From: an uncultured Eubacteriales bacterium
GTDB taxonomy: Bacteria > Bacillota > Clostridia > Oscillospirales > Oscillospiraceae
Length of the DNA stretch: 7,182 bases
Assembly (NCBI GenBank): GCA_902461475.1
Contig: CABPXX010000060.1
Location: 1-7,182, forward strand
Direction: 5' to 3'
The notes beneath the pieces are model-generated. The model did no database searches. It was given only the letters and a program-made list of their open reading frames with translations, and was not told the DNA's origin. Below are positions 1-6,697 of the stretch, one piece after another; the first letter of the stretch is position 1; each line of letters starts with the position of its first letter. A program made the position numbers and the translations under genes.

Positions 1-1
1 A

Positions 2-1141
2 GCGCCACCATCCTCCAAGTGGCCGGGCCCCTCCCGGGGCTTCGGCTCCCAGCTGCAAATGGAGGACGGGGCCCAGCAGGCCTATGCCATCGCCGCCCCC
101 CTGCTCATTTTAGCCTGTCTGCTCTGCTCTCTGCTGGCCTCTGTGGGCCAGGGAGCCGGAGAGCGGTTTGTGTGGGCCGCTGCCGCCACCTTTACCGCAG
201 CGTCCTCTTACTCCTCTCTGCTGGCCTTTGCCCTGCCCTACAAGAAGCTGTCCTCCCGTCTTTATAAGGTGGGGGCTGCCATCGCCGGGTGGGCGGGGGT
301 GCAGCGCTGCCGCCATGCGGGCATCGTCCTCACCGACGGAGACCTGTTCCCCCCCGGATGCATTCAGGTGTCCCAGTTTGAGCTGTTCGGCACCGCCAAG
401 AAGGAAAAAACCGTGTCCTATGCCGCCACTCTGTTAAAGGTGGCCGACTGCGGCCTGACTCAGCCCTTCTATAAACTGCTGCAATCCACCGGCGCGCTCT
501 ACCGGGAGGCCTCCGGGGTGCGGTTCCACGAGGGCGGCATCACCGGCATCATCCACAACCACGACATCATCGTGGGCACCTCCGACTTCATGCACCTGGT
601 GGACATTCCCCTGCCCCGGAGCATCCGGGTCAAGCACGCCATCTACTGTGCCGTAGACGGCAAGCTGGCGGCCATGTTCCCGGTCACCTACGCCATGCCC
701 TCCACGGTGCGTCCCAGCCTGTCCACCCTCATTGGGTTGAAGGTGACCCCCATTCTGGCCACCCGGGACCCCAACCTCATCCCCGCCCTGCTCAGCTCCA
801 AGTTCAAGCTGCCGGTGGATAAGATGGAGTTCCCCTCCACCGACCGCCGCCGAGAGCTGTCCGACACCAACCAGCTCCACTCCACCCAGCCCGTGGCTCT
901 GCTGTCCCGGGAGGGCGTGGGTGCCTTCTGCGACACCGTGCTGGGCTGCCGCCGTCTGCGCTGGGCCACCCGGCTGAGTCTGGTGTTTGCCCTGGCCGGG
1001 GCCGTCCTGGGTGTTTTGCTCACCTGCTTTATCGCCTACACCGGCTCCTATGAGGCCCTGAGTCCTGTGAACTTCTTTATTTTCATGCTGGCCTGGCTGG
1101 TTCCGGAACTGCTCATTGCGGGATGGGTCAACCAATATTGA
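2..1141 (+). CDS. Degenerate P1B-type ATPase-like membrane protein, 5'-partial
   Basis: The frame is open from the window edge, so the true start lies upstream; the ATG at 59 has no convincing ribosome site. Visible order: two hydrophobic helices (about 80-148 and 164-238), a roughly 240-residue soluble region, then two C-terminal helices (974-1039 and 1073-1129). This is the layout of the C-terminal part of a heavy-metal P-type ATPase. Landmarks align by eye: ALP after the second helix (where CPC-ALALP would be), a strand running into LTDGDLFPPG (329-358) where DKTGTLT is expected, an N-domain-like G-I-T-G...I-V-G-T...F-M stretch (533-592), ATRDPN (758-775) where TGDN is expected, and a DK at 818-823. 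The catalytic Asp context, the metal-binding CPC and the GDGINDA hinge are not recognisable, so ion pumping is unlikely. The reading frame is intact and ends in TGA just before a terminator, which argues for a maintained pseudoenzyme rather than decay. The function is unknown, and the homology is inferred from motif order only. Confidence 0.6.
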   Translation, partial: APPSSKWPGPSRGFGSQLQMEDGAQQAYAIAAPLLILACLLCSLLASVGQGAGERFVWAAAATFTAASSYSSLLAFALPYKKLSSRLYKVGAAIAGWAGVQRCRHAGIVLTDGDLFPPGCIQVSQFELFGTAKKEKTVSYAATLLKVADCGLTQPFYKLLQSTGALYREASGVRFHEGGITGIIHNHDIIVGTSDFMHLVDIPLPRSIRVKHAIYCAVDGKLAAMFPVTYAMPSTVRPSLSTLIGLKVTPILATRDPNLIPALLSSKFKLPVDKMEFPSTDRRRELSDTNQLHSTQPVALLSREGVGAFCDTVLGCRRLRWATRLSLVFALAGAVLGVLLTCFIAYTGSYEALSPVNFFIFMLAWLVPELLIAGWVNQY

Positions 1142-1165
1142 GCCCATTGATACCATATTTTACCC

Positions 1166-1214
1166 ATACACCCCGGATGGGGCCCTTTGGCCCCAACTCC
1201 GGGGTGTATTTTTT
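1166..1214 (+). terminator. Rho-independent terminator after the P-type ATPase-like gene
   Basis: ATACACCCCGG (1166-1176) pairs with CCGGGGTGTAT (1199-1209). An inner GGGGCC/GGCCCC stem (1179-1184 with 1189-1194) closes a CTTT loop, with a small asymmetric internal loop between the two stems. A run of six T (1209-1214) follows. It lies 24 nt after the stop at 1141 and should isolate that gene from the GH3 gene. Confidence 0.93.
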
Positions 1215-1237
1215 CGTATTTATTGCACAAATATAGT

Positions 1238-1267
1238 TTGACAAGAAGCTTACTTTTGCATTATAAT
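1238..1267 (+). promoter_or_regulatory. Sigma-A type promoter of the GH3 gene
   Basis: A perfect TTGACA (1238-1243) and a perfect TATAAT (1262-1267) are separated by 18 nt. The site lies in an AT-rich gap between the upstream terminator and the GH3 start. The predicted transcript starts near 1274, giving a leader of about 40 nt. Both hexamers being consensus suggests strong expression. Confidence 0.88.
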
Positions 1268-1295
1268 ATCAACGCCAAATTGAGAAACCCCGTTG

Positions 1296-1302
1296 AAAGG
1301 AG
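1296..1302 (+). promoter_or_regulatory. Ribosome binding site that fixes the GH3 start
   Basis: AAAGGAG lies 10 nt before the ATG at 1313. It supports that start over the in-frame ATG at 1187, which falls inside the upstream terminator and before the promoter and so could not be on the promoter's transcript. Confidence 0.88.
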
Positions 1303-1312
1303 AGACTGTTCT

Positions 1313-3643
1313 ATGAACAAAAGAAAGCTTCTTTGCAAGCTGGGCGCCTGTACCCTCGCAGCGGCTCTGTGCGTCCCCTTCCTGGCCCCCACCCGGGCCA
1401 ACGCCGCCTCCTCCCGTGTGGAGGAGATTCTGGGCAACATGACCCTGAAACAAAAGGTGGAGCAGATGCTCATGCCCGACTTCCGGGACTGGTCTACCAC
1501 CGGAGAGGGCACCGCCCCTGACTTCACCGAGATGAACGATCAGGTGGCCCAGGTGCTCCACGACCACGACTTTGGCGGCGTCATCCTCTTCGCCGACAAC
1601 GTCAAGACCACCGAGCAGAGCTTCAACCTGGTCCAGGACCTGCAGGCGGAGAACCTGGAGGGCAAGGACAGCCCGGTGCCCATGCTCATCGGCATTGACC
1701 AGGAGGGCGGCATTGTGTACCGTCTGGGCTCCGGCAGCGCTCTGCCCGGCAACATGGCCGTGGGTGCCACCGGTGACACCGAGTATGCCAAGCGGGCCGG
1801 TGCCATCATCGGCCGGGAGCTCAGCGCCCTGGGCATCAACACCGACTTTGCCCCTGTGGTGGATGTGAACAACAACCCCAATAACCCCGTCATCGGTCTG
1901 CGTTCCTTCGGCGACGACCCCTACAAGGTGGCTGACTTCGCCGTGGCCATGATCGAGGGCATCAACGCCTCCAACGTCATCACCTCCGCCAAGCACTTCC
2001 CCGGCCACGGTGACACCGCCACCGACTCTCACTCCGGCCTGCCCATCGTGGACAAGAGCTATGAGGAGATCAAGAAGATGGAGCTGGTGCCCTTCCAGGC
2101 CGCTATGGATGCGGGCACTGACATGTTCATGGTGGCCCACATCGCCTATCCCCAGATCGACCCCACCGTGGTCAACGACAGCTACATCCCCGCCACTGTG
2201 TCCAAGGTCTTTTTGACCGACATCGTCCGGGGTGACATGGGCTACGACGGCGTGCTCATCACCGACGCCATGAACATGAAGGGTCTGGCCGACATGTTCA
2301 CCCAGTCCGAGGCCTGCATCCGCTCCATCCAGGCGGGCATGGACATCCTGCTCATGCCCTGCGTGCTGGATCGGAACAGCAGCGTGGACAACCTGGACCA
2401 GATCATCGCCGACATCATGGCCGCTGTGGAGTCCGGTGAGATTCCCCAGAGCCGCATCGACGAGGCCGTCACCCGCATCCTGACCCTGAAGGAGAAGCGC
2501 GGCATTCTGGACTACGACCCCGCCGACTACTCCCTGGAGAAGGCTCTGGCCGCCGTGGGTTCCGACGAGAACCGCCAGGAGGAGCGGGAAATCTCCGCCG
2601 CCGGTGTCACCGTGGTGAAGAACCAGGACAACACTCTGCCCATCCGAACCAAGGGCGGTGAGAAGGTGCTGCTCATCGGCGCCTACTCCAACGAGGCCCC
2701 GGGCCTGGAGCTGGGCTTCCGCCGCGCTCAGGCTGCCGGTCTGGTGGACGGCGTGGAGTATGAGTCCCTGATCTACTACAACGCCGACGAGGCCACCCAG
2801 GCCCAGATCAAGGACAAGATCGCCGAGAGCGACTACGTCATCGTCATCTCCGAGCTCAGTGGCTCCTCCATGAAGCCGGGCACCTGGAAGCGGGACATGC
2901 CCGAAATGATCGTGAACACCGCCCACGAGCTGGGCAAGAAGTCCGTGGTCATGAGCATCTCCCACCCCTATGACGTGCAGTTCTACGACAATGCCGACGC
3001 CATCATGGCCGTGTACGGCAACAAGGGCATGGACCCCACCGAGGGTCTGGTGCCTGACGCCGCCTTTGGTCCCAACGTCCCCGCCGGTGTGGAAGTGGCC
3101 TTCGGCATCTTCCCCGCCCAGGGCACTCTGCCTGTGAACATCATGGAGTATGACGAGGAGCAGGGCGCTTTCACCGACAACGTCTTTGCTCTCAACGGCC
3201 AGACCTATGCCAACGGCTACGGCCTGAGCTACAACGCTCTCTCTGTGGGCGACAAGGGCGAGATCACCGCTGTGCTGGGCAGCATCGCCGGCATGGATTC
3301 CTCCCTGTACACTCAGGAGTCCTGGACTGCGCTCCAGGGCGTGGTGAAGGAGGCCTCCGACCTGCTGACCTACAGCGCCCTGACCACCGACGAGGTGGCC
3401 GCTATGGTCTCCAAGCTCAACGACGCCATTGCCGCTCTGGAAGAGGTGGTCACTCCCACTGTGGAGCCCACCGCTCAGCCTACCGTGGAGCCCACCGCCA
3501 AGCCCTCTGAGAAGCCCTCTGAGAAGCCCGACGTGCCTCAGACTGGCGACTCCGCCCAGGTGCTGTGGTATGTGGCCGCTCTGGCCTCCGCTGTGGTGTG
3601 CCTGGGTGCCGCCACCGTGGCCTACAAGCGCAGCCGCCGCTAA
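1313..3643 (+). CDS. nagZ: Secreted, sortase-anchored GH3 beta-N-acetylhexosaminidase (NagZ-like)
   Basis: The protein has 776 residues. A signal peptide (about 1-32, basic MNKRK start, hydrophobic core, likely cut after ANA) leads to a GH3 barrel (about 38-370). Family signatures are intact: IDQEGG (128-133), LPGNMAVGA, KHFPGHG (227-233) followed by D238 and H240 as the Asp-His acid/base dyad of NagZ enzymes, and ITDAMNM with D318 as the expected nucleophile. A second alpha/beta domain (about 385-655) resembles that of two-domain Bacillus NagZ (YbbD). A FIVAR-like helical module (about 665-711), a P/T/E/K-rich stalk with short repeats (717-739) and a wall-sorting signal follow: VPQTGD (741-746), a hydrophobic helix (about 749-771) and a KRSRR tail. 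It should remove terminal beta-GlcNAc from muropeptides or glycans at the outer surface. It is monocistronic between its own promoter and a terminator. The family is certain; the natural substrate (own wall or host/diet glycan) is not. Confidence 0.95.
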   Translation: MNKRKLLCKLGACTLAAALCVPFLAPTRANAASSRVEEILGNMTLKQKVEQMLMPDFRDWSTTGEGTAPDFTEMNDQVAQVLHDHDFGGVILFADNVKTTEQSFNLVQDLQAENLEGKDSPVPMLIGIDQEGGIVYRLGSGSALPGNMAVGATGDTEYAKRAGAIIGRELSALGINTDFAPVVDVNNNPNNPVIGLRSFGDDPYKVADFAVAMIEGINASNVITSAKHFPGHGDTATDSHSGLPIVDKSYEEIKKMELVPFQAAMDAGTDMFMVAHIAYPQIDPTVVNDSYIPATVSKVFLTDIVRGDMGYDGVLITDAMNMKGLADMFTQSEACIRSIQAGMDILLMPCVLDRNSSVDNLDQIIADIMAAVESGEIPQSRIDEAVTRILTLKEKRGILDYDPADYSLEKALAAVGSDENRQEEREISAAGVTVVKNQDNTLPIRTKGGEKVLLIGAYSNEAPGLELGFRRAQAAGLVDGVEYESLIYYNADEATQAQIKDKIAESDYVIVISELSGSSMKPGTWKRDMPEMIVNTAHELGKKSVVMSISHPYDVQFYDNADAIMAVYGNKGMDPTEGLVPDAAFGPNVPAGVEVAFGIFPAQGTLPVNIMEYDEEQGAFTDNVFALNGQTYANGYGLSYNALSVGDKGEITAVLGSIAGMDSSLYTQESWTALQGVVKEASDLLTYSALTTDEVAAMVSKLNDAIAALEEVVTPTVEPTAQPTVEPTAKPSEKPSEKPDVPQTGDSAQVLWYVAALASAVVCLGAATVAYKRSRR
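3461..3529 (+). repeat. Short tandem repeats coding the Pro/Thr/Glu/Lys stalk
   Basis: GTGGAGCCCACCGC occurs at 3461-3474 and again at 3485-3498 (24-nt period). A 12-nt unit reading P-S-E-K then repeats. The repeats encode residues 717-739, a flexible spacer holding the catalytic domains away from the wall anchor. Such in-frame repeats can change copy number between strains. Confidence 0.8.
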
Positions 3644-3655
3644 TCCCTAACAGAC

Positions 3656-3693
3656 AAAAAAGTACGGTCAGCTTTCGCTGACTGTACTTTTTT
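3656..3693. terminator. Bidirectional terminator between convergent genes
   Basis: An 11-bp stem of GTAC plus GTCAGC (3662-3672) pairs with GCTGAC, T, GTAC (3677-3687), with one G-T wobble and a TTTC loop. Six A precede it (3656-3661) and six T follow it (3688-3693), so it works on both strands. It sits 12 nt after the GH3 stop and about 20 nt beyond the end of the minus-strand ATPase gene. Confidence 0.95.
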
Positions 3694-3714
3694 GCGATAA
3701 ATTCCTATTTTTAT

Positions 3715-4275
3715 TTACTTGAGTTCCACCACTCGGTCACAGCTCTGGGCCAAGTGGGGCTCATGGGCCACCAGAATCACCGGCTTGCCCAGATCTTTCA
3801 GTCGCTGCAAGATACGCTGTGCCCGCTGGGGGTCCACCCCGGTAAAGGGCTCGTCCAACAGTAGAACTTCCCGCTCCAGAGCCAGACACCGCCCCAGGGC
3901 CAGCCGCCGGGCCATACCTCCGGACAGGGCCGCAGGGTAGCTTTCCTCCTCCCCCTCCAGTTCCACCAGGGACAGCCAATGCTCAGGCTCCACGGCGGGA
4001 TAGCGGGGGGCCACATCGGTGAGGTGTTGGAGCACTGTGCGCCAGGGCAGCAGGCGGTTTTCCTGAAAGAGAAACGCAGTCTCTGCGGGGTTCAGGCCGG
4101 AGATTTTCCCCTGTTGAGGCTGCATCAGCCCGCCCAGCACTCGCAGCAGGGTGGTCTTGCCGCACCCAGAGGGGCCCACCAGAGCAGTGACCCCGGACCG
4201 GGGAATGGAGACGCTCACGTCATCCAGGGCCACCTTGTCCCCGTATCGTACCGTGAGATGTTCCACCTGTATCAT
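3715..4275 (-). CDS. ABC importer ATP-binding protein, NitT/TauT (SsuB-like), short form
   Basis: The protein has 186 residues and is the cytoplasmic ATPase of the importer. All core motifs are present: Walker A GPSGCGKT (34-41), Q-loop Q71 in FQENRLLPW (the LLPW context is typical of SsuB/TauB/ThiZ-type ATPases), signature LSGGM (117-121), Walker B VLLLDEP (137-143), D-loop around VDPQ and switch His H171. It is shorter than the roughly 240-260 residues usual in this family: the segment between Walker A and the Q-loop, the helical subdomain and the tail after the H-loop are all trimmed. I chose the ATG at 4275-4273 because it overlaps the permease stop as ATGA and has a GGAGG 7 nt upstream; an in-frame ATG at 4305 would add 10 residues and overlap the permease by 34 nt. 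Last gene of the operon; the substrate is unknown. Confidence 0.92.
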   Translation of the reverse strand: MIQVEHLTVRYGDKVALDDVSVSIPRSGVTALVGPSGCGKTTLLRVLGGLMQPQQGKISGLNPAETAFLFQENRLLPWRTVLQHLTDVAPRYPAVEPEHWLSLVELEGEEESYPAALSGGMARRLALGRCLALEREVLLLDEPFTGVDPQRAQRILQRLKDLGKPVILVAHEPHLAQSCDRVVELK

Positions 4276-5042
4276 GTCGCACCCTCCCCTCTGGGTTTCA
4301 GCCACAGCCCCAGCAGCCCCTCCAGCACCAGGGAGAGGACCACAATCACCGCCGTCCAGGCAAACAGTTCCGGGGTCTCCAGGGCCTGCCGGGCCTGTTG
4401 AATGCTGGAGCCAATGGCGAATTTGGGCGGACAGAGCACCTCAGCGGCCACCCCGGACTTCCAGGCCAAACCAAAGCCGTTGAGGAGGGCGGCGGTGAAG
4501 TGGGGGCGCAGAGAGGGCAGGTAGATGAGGCCCAGGGTCTTGAGGCGGGAAAAGCCATAGGCCCTGGCCAGCTCCAGCAGCTGCCCGTCCACCGCCTTGA
4601 GCCCCGCTGTCAGGCTGCCCCACACCACCGGGAGCACCATCATTCCGGCGATGAGGCCGGGAATGTTGGCCCGGGTCACCCATAAGTATACCAGCAAAAT
4701 AAAGCACACCACCGGGGTAGCCCGCAGCACCCGGATGGCAGGGGAGAAAATCCGGTCCGCCCAGGTGGAAAAGTGGGTAAGAAAGGCCAACAGAGTGCCC
4801 AACACCGCCCCGCCCACCAGGCCGCACACCACCCGGGCCAGGGTGGACACCGCGGACAGCCAGAATTCCCCCGTCTGGCCCAGCTCCGCCAGGCATGCCG
4901 CCACCGAGGCTGGGGAGGGCAGCAGCAGGGCCCGCCCCACCCACCAAGATGCCAGCTGCCATACCCCCAGCCAGACGGCCAGGGGTATGGCAACCCGGAA
5001 CAGTGTTTTCTTTTCCTTAGGGGACATAATAGATGTCGTCAT
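4272..5042 (-). CDS. ABC importer permease, NitT/TauT (SsuC-like)
   Basis: The protein has about 256 residues from the chosen start and is the membrane subunit (binding-protein-dependent inner membrane component). Six hydrophobic segments are visible: the first around [19 protein letters not shown], then [59 protein letters not shown] and a last one near [20 protein letters not shown]. Between the fourth and fifth is the EAA loop (E-L-A-R-A-Y-G-F...I-Y-L-P-S-L) that docks on the ATPase. The start is uncertain: ATG at 5042 has a weak GGAAAG 7 nt upstream; ATG at 5027 (MSPKEKK) has a more typical N-terminus but no visible ribosome site. Both overlap the end of the binding-protein gene. At its 3' end the stop overlaps the ATPase start (ATGA), so the three transporter genes are coupled. 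Confidence 0.9.
   Translation of the reverse strand: MTTSIMSPKEKKTLFRVAIPLAVWLGVWQLASWWVGRALLLPSPASVAACLAELGQTGEFWLSAVSTLARVVCGLVGGAVLGTLLAFLTHFSTWADRIFSPAIRVLRATPVVCFILLVYLWVTRANIPGLIAGMMVLPVVWGSLTAGLKAVDGQLLELARAYGFSRLKTLGLIYLPSLRPHFTAALLNGFGLAWKSGVAAEVLCPPKFAIGSSIQQARQALETPELFAWTAVIVVLSLVLEGLLGLWLKPRGEGAT
4283..4287 (-). promoter_or_regulatory. Ribosome binding site of the ATPase gene, inside the permease gene
   Basis: On the minus strand GGAGG (within AGGGGAGGG) lies 7 nt before the ATG at 4275. It is embedded in the last permease codons and supports translational coupling through the ATGA overlap. Confidence 0.75.
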
Positions 5043-6057
5043 CCGGCAGCTTTCCGCCCACTGCGGTGGGGTCGATGGAGTAGAGTACCTCATAGTAGCC
5101 GCTGATGGCGGGCTTCATGTCTTCCCCGGACAGAAACACCAGGTTGCACTGGGGAATGGCCTTCTGAGCGATGGCGGCGGAGGGGGCGATGCCCAGGTCT
5201 GTCACCAGCTGCCCCGCCTCCTCCGGGTTCTCCTTTACATAGGTGACGGAGGCCTCATACTCCTCCAGGAAGGCGTCCACCGCCTGGGGGTGCTCGGCCA
5301 GGAAGTCCGCCCGGGCTACCACAGCGGACATGATGAGCTGGCTGCCGTTGTCCAGGTCGTTCCAGGCCGTGGTGAGGTCGATGGCGTCCCGGACACTGCC
5401 CTTGCTCTGGGCGATGGCGGCAGTGGCGGCAGGCACAGGGAGCATGGCCGTCTCAATCTCCCCAGAAATCAGCTTGGCACTGATCTCGGTGGCGTCGGCA
5501 AAAACGATCTCCACGTCCTTATCCGGGTCCAAGCCATTCTCGGTGAGCAGGTGGCGGAGGATGTACTCCGGGTTGGCCCCCTGACCGGTGGCGTAGACGG
5601 TCTTGCCCTTCAAATCCTTCATGGACTGGATGGCAGTGCCGTTGCTCCCCTCCAGAATGTGGAGCACACCCTGGGTGCCCAGGGCCAGAATCTTCACATC
5701 CCCTTCGGTCTTGTTGTACAGATTGGCGGCCACATTGGAGGCCACCATGGCGATGTCATACTCCCCGTCGGCGGCGGTGAGCCCCGCCACCACCTCGTTG
5801 TTGTCGGAGGCCACGGTGTAGGTGTAGTGGTTGACGGTGTCGCCGTTGTCGCTGCCCGACAGCAGCTTGGCCGCTCCAATGCCCGTGGGGCCGGAGAGCA
5901 CCGCCAAGCGCACGTCCTCACCCTGGAACACTTCCTGGGTGGGCTGGTCGGTGGGCTGAGTGGTGGTCTCGGCGGCCTTGGGGCCGGAGCACGCGGTCAA
6001 GCTCAGGGACAGGGCCCCGGCCAGCACCGCAGCAAGTAGCGTTTTTATCTTCATCAT
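5017..6057 (-). CDS. Lipoprotein substrate-binding protein, NitT/TauT-type (SsuA/THI5-like)
   Basis: The protein has 346 residues. A lipoprotein signal peptide (basic MMKIK, hydrophobic stretch, lipobox LTAC with lipidated C23) is followed by a T/Q/P-rich tether (about 24-44) and a type II periplasmic-binding fold. Family-like landmarks are L-S-G-P-T-G-I-G-A-A-K near the N-terminus, a Y-D-I-A-M-V-A-S-N segment, D-L-K-G-K-T-V-Y before the second lobe, and a C-terminal helical region with A-V-D-A-F-L-E-E-Y and Y-V-K-E-N-P-E-E-A, common in SsuA/TauA/NMT1-type proteins. It should be anchored outside the membrane and deliver solute to the adjacent permease. Start at 6057 has AGGA 9 nt upstream; the next codon is also ATG. 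It begins only 23 nt after greA and overlaps the permease. The ligand cannot be read from the sequence; sulfonate, nitrate or a thiamine pyrimidine precursor are the family's usual ones. Confidence 0.92.
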   Translation of the reverse strand: MMKIKTLLAAVLAGALSLSLTACSGPKAAETTTQPTDQPTQEVFQGEDVRLAVLSGPTGIGAAKLLSGSDNGDTVNHYTYTVASDNNEVVAGLTAADGEYDIAMVASNVAANLYNKTEGDVKILALGTQGVLHILEGSNGTAIQSMKDLKGKTVYATGQGANPEYILRHLLTENGLDPDKDVEIVFADATEISAKLISGEIETAMLPVPAATAAIAQSKGSVRDAIDLTTAWNDLDNGSQLIMSAVVARADFLAEHPQAVDAFLEEYEASVTYVKENPEEAGQLVTDLGIAPSAAIAQKAIPQCNLVFLSGEDMKPAISGYYEVLYSIDPTAVGGKLPDDDIYYVP

Positions 6058-6080
6058 GGTTCTTCTTCCTTTCTATCCAA

Positions 6081-6584
6081 TTAGAAGGACACCAGGGGGG
6101 CCTCCCCGTTGTCCTCGCCCGGCTCAATGGCACGGATGATCACGTCATAGCCGTAGTTGTCGTTGACCTGCACCGTCACCCGGTCCCCCACCCGGCGGCC
6201 CAACACCGCCCGGCCCACCGGGGACTCCTTGCTCACCAGGCCCTTGAGGGCGTCCTGGCGCATGGTGGTGACAATCTGGATGACCATCTCCTCCTCGTCG
6301 TCCTCCACGTAGAGGGTGACTTTGTCGTACAGCCCCACCGTCCCCTCCTGGGATTGGTCCGAGATGATGGTGGCGGTGCGGATGACGTTTTCCAGGTACC
6401 GGCACCGGCTGTCATTGCGGTTTTTCTCCTGCTTGGCGGCCTTGTACTCGAAGTTCTCGCTGAGGTCGCCAAAGGCCCGGGCCTCCTTCACCGCCTCGAT
6501 GAGTTTGGGCCGCAGCTTAAACCGGCGGTGATACAGCTCCTGGCGCATCAGTTCAATATCCTTTTCGGTCAATTCCTTTCCCAT
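6081..6584 (-). CDS. greA: GreA-family transcript cleavage factor, divergent
   Basis: The protein has 167 residues, close to the usual 157-160 of GreA. The N-terminal coiled coil (about 1-75) carries A-R-A-F-G-D-L-S-E-N-F-E-Y (35-47), with the acidic D40 and E43 at the tip that in GreA position Mg2+ in the RNA polymerase secondary channel to trigger cleavage of backtracked RNA. The C-terminal FKBP-like domain shows S-K-E-S-P-V-G-R-A-V-L-G (118-129) and V-G-D (132-134). It departs from housekeeping GreA in having an acidic insert-like EDDEEE (94-99) and VTTMRQDALKG where GreA usually has a VG..EAD-type turn. It may therefore be a paralogue with a specialised role, though the tip residues suggest it is active. 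The start has AGGAGG 8 nt upstream. It heads a minus-strand operon with the ABC importer. Confidence 0.88.
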   Translation of the reverse strand: MGKELTEKDIELMRQELYHRRFKLRPKLIEAVKEARAFGDLSENFEYKAAKQEKNRNDSRCRYLENVIRTATIISDQSQEGTVGLYDKVTLYVEDDEEEMVIQIVTTMRQDALKGLVSKESPVGRAVLGRRVGDRVTVQVNDNYGYDVIIRAIEPGEDNGEAPLVSF

Positions 6585-6592
6585 AGCTGGTT

Positions 6593-6598
6593 CCTCCT
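6593..6598 (-). promoter_or_regulatory. Consensus ribosome binding site of greA
   Basis: On the minus strand a perfect AGGAGG lies 8 nt before the ATG at 6584. It fixes the start of the Gre protein. Confidence 0.85.
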
Positions 6599-6608
6599 AT
6601 TCTCACCC

Positions 6609-6637
6609 AGTTTGGCACACCCCTGCTCTGCCGTCAA
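6609..6637 (-). promoter_or_regulatory. Candidate promoter of the greA-importer operon
   Basis: Reading the minus strand: TTGACG (6637-6632), a 17-nt spacer, then TG-C-CAAACT with the hexamer at 6614-6609, i.e. a weak -10 (3 of 6) helped by an extended TG. Transcription would start near 6602, leaving a leader of only about 18 nt that contains the AGGAGG. It is a plausible but not strong match, and the only candidate I see upstream of the operon. Confidence 0.45.
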
Positions 6638-6651
6638 GAAGAATTTTTCCC

Positions 6652-6663
6652 AATTTTAAAATT
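6652..6663. promoter_or_regulatory. A/T palindrome between divergent promoters, possible shared UP element
   Basis: AATTTTAAAATT is a perfect 12-bp palindrome in a longer A/T-rich stretch (about 6640-6668). It lies just upstream of the tRNA -35 on one side and the candidate greA -35 on the other, the position where UP elements bind the RNA polymerase alpha subunit. Confidence 0.4.
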
Positions 6664-6668
6664 TTCTC

Positions 6669-6697
6669 TTGACACAGCCCCGGGGCCATGGTATTAT
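6669..6697 (+). promoter_or_regulatory. Promoter of the tRNA-Leu / tRNA-fMet unit
   Basis: A perfect TTGACA (6669-6674) is followed after 17 nt by TATTAT (6692-6697); an overlapping perfect TATAAT (6695-6700) would give a 20-nt spacer. Transcription would start around 6704-6707, just before the first tRNA at 6713. Confidence 0.85.

Noticed and set aside
434..1156. 240-codon minus-strand open frame
   Set aside because: Antisense to the P-type ATPase-like gene, with biased G/H/Q/V composition and no ribosome site.
1187..1312. Longer N-terminus for the GH3 protein from the ATG at 1187
   Set aside because: It would start inside the upstream terminator and ahead of the promoter, and would bury the signal peptide 42 residues in. 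ATG 1313 has an AAAGGAG.
1250..2965. 571-codon minus-strand open frame
   Set aside because: It lies antisense to the GH3 gene, which has intact family motifs. The translation is low-complexity (V/G/H/D/L) and reflects the strong codon bias of the real gene.
3461..3529. Short repeats as a possible CRISPR or non-coding repeat array
   Set aside because: They are in-frame codons for a P/T/E/K-rich stalk with 12-24 nt periods and no spacers.
5028..5093. Permease start at ATG 5093
   Set aside because: It would overlap the binding-protein gene by 77 nt and add a polar segment without a ribosome site. The starts at 5042 or 5027 fit better.
4597..6039. 480-codon plus-strand open frame
   Set aside because: It is antisense to the permease and binding-protein genes, is rich in G/H/V/Q and resembles no family. 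A shadow of GC-rich coding DNA.
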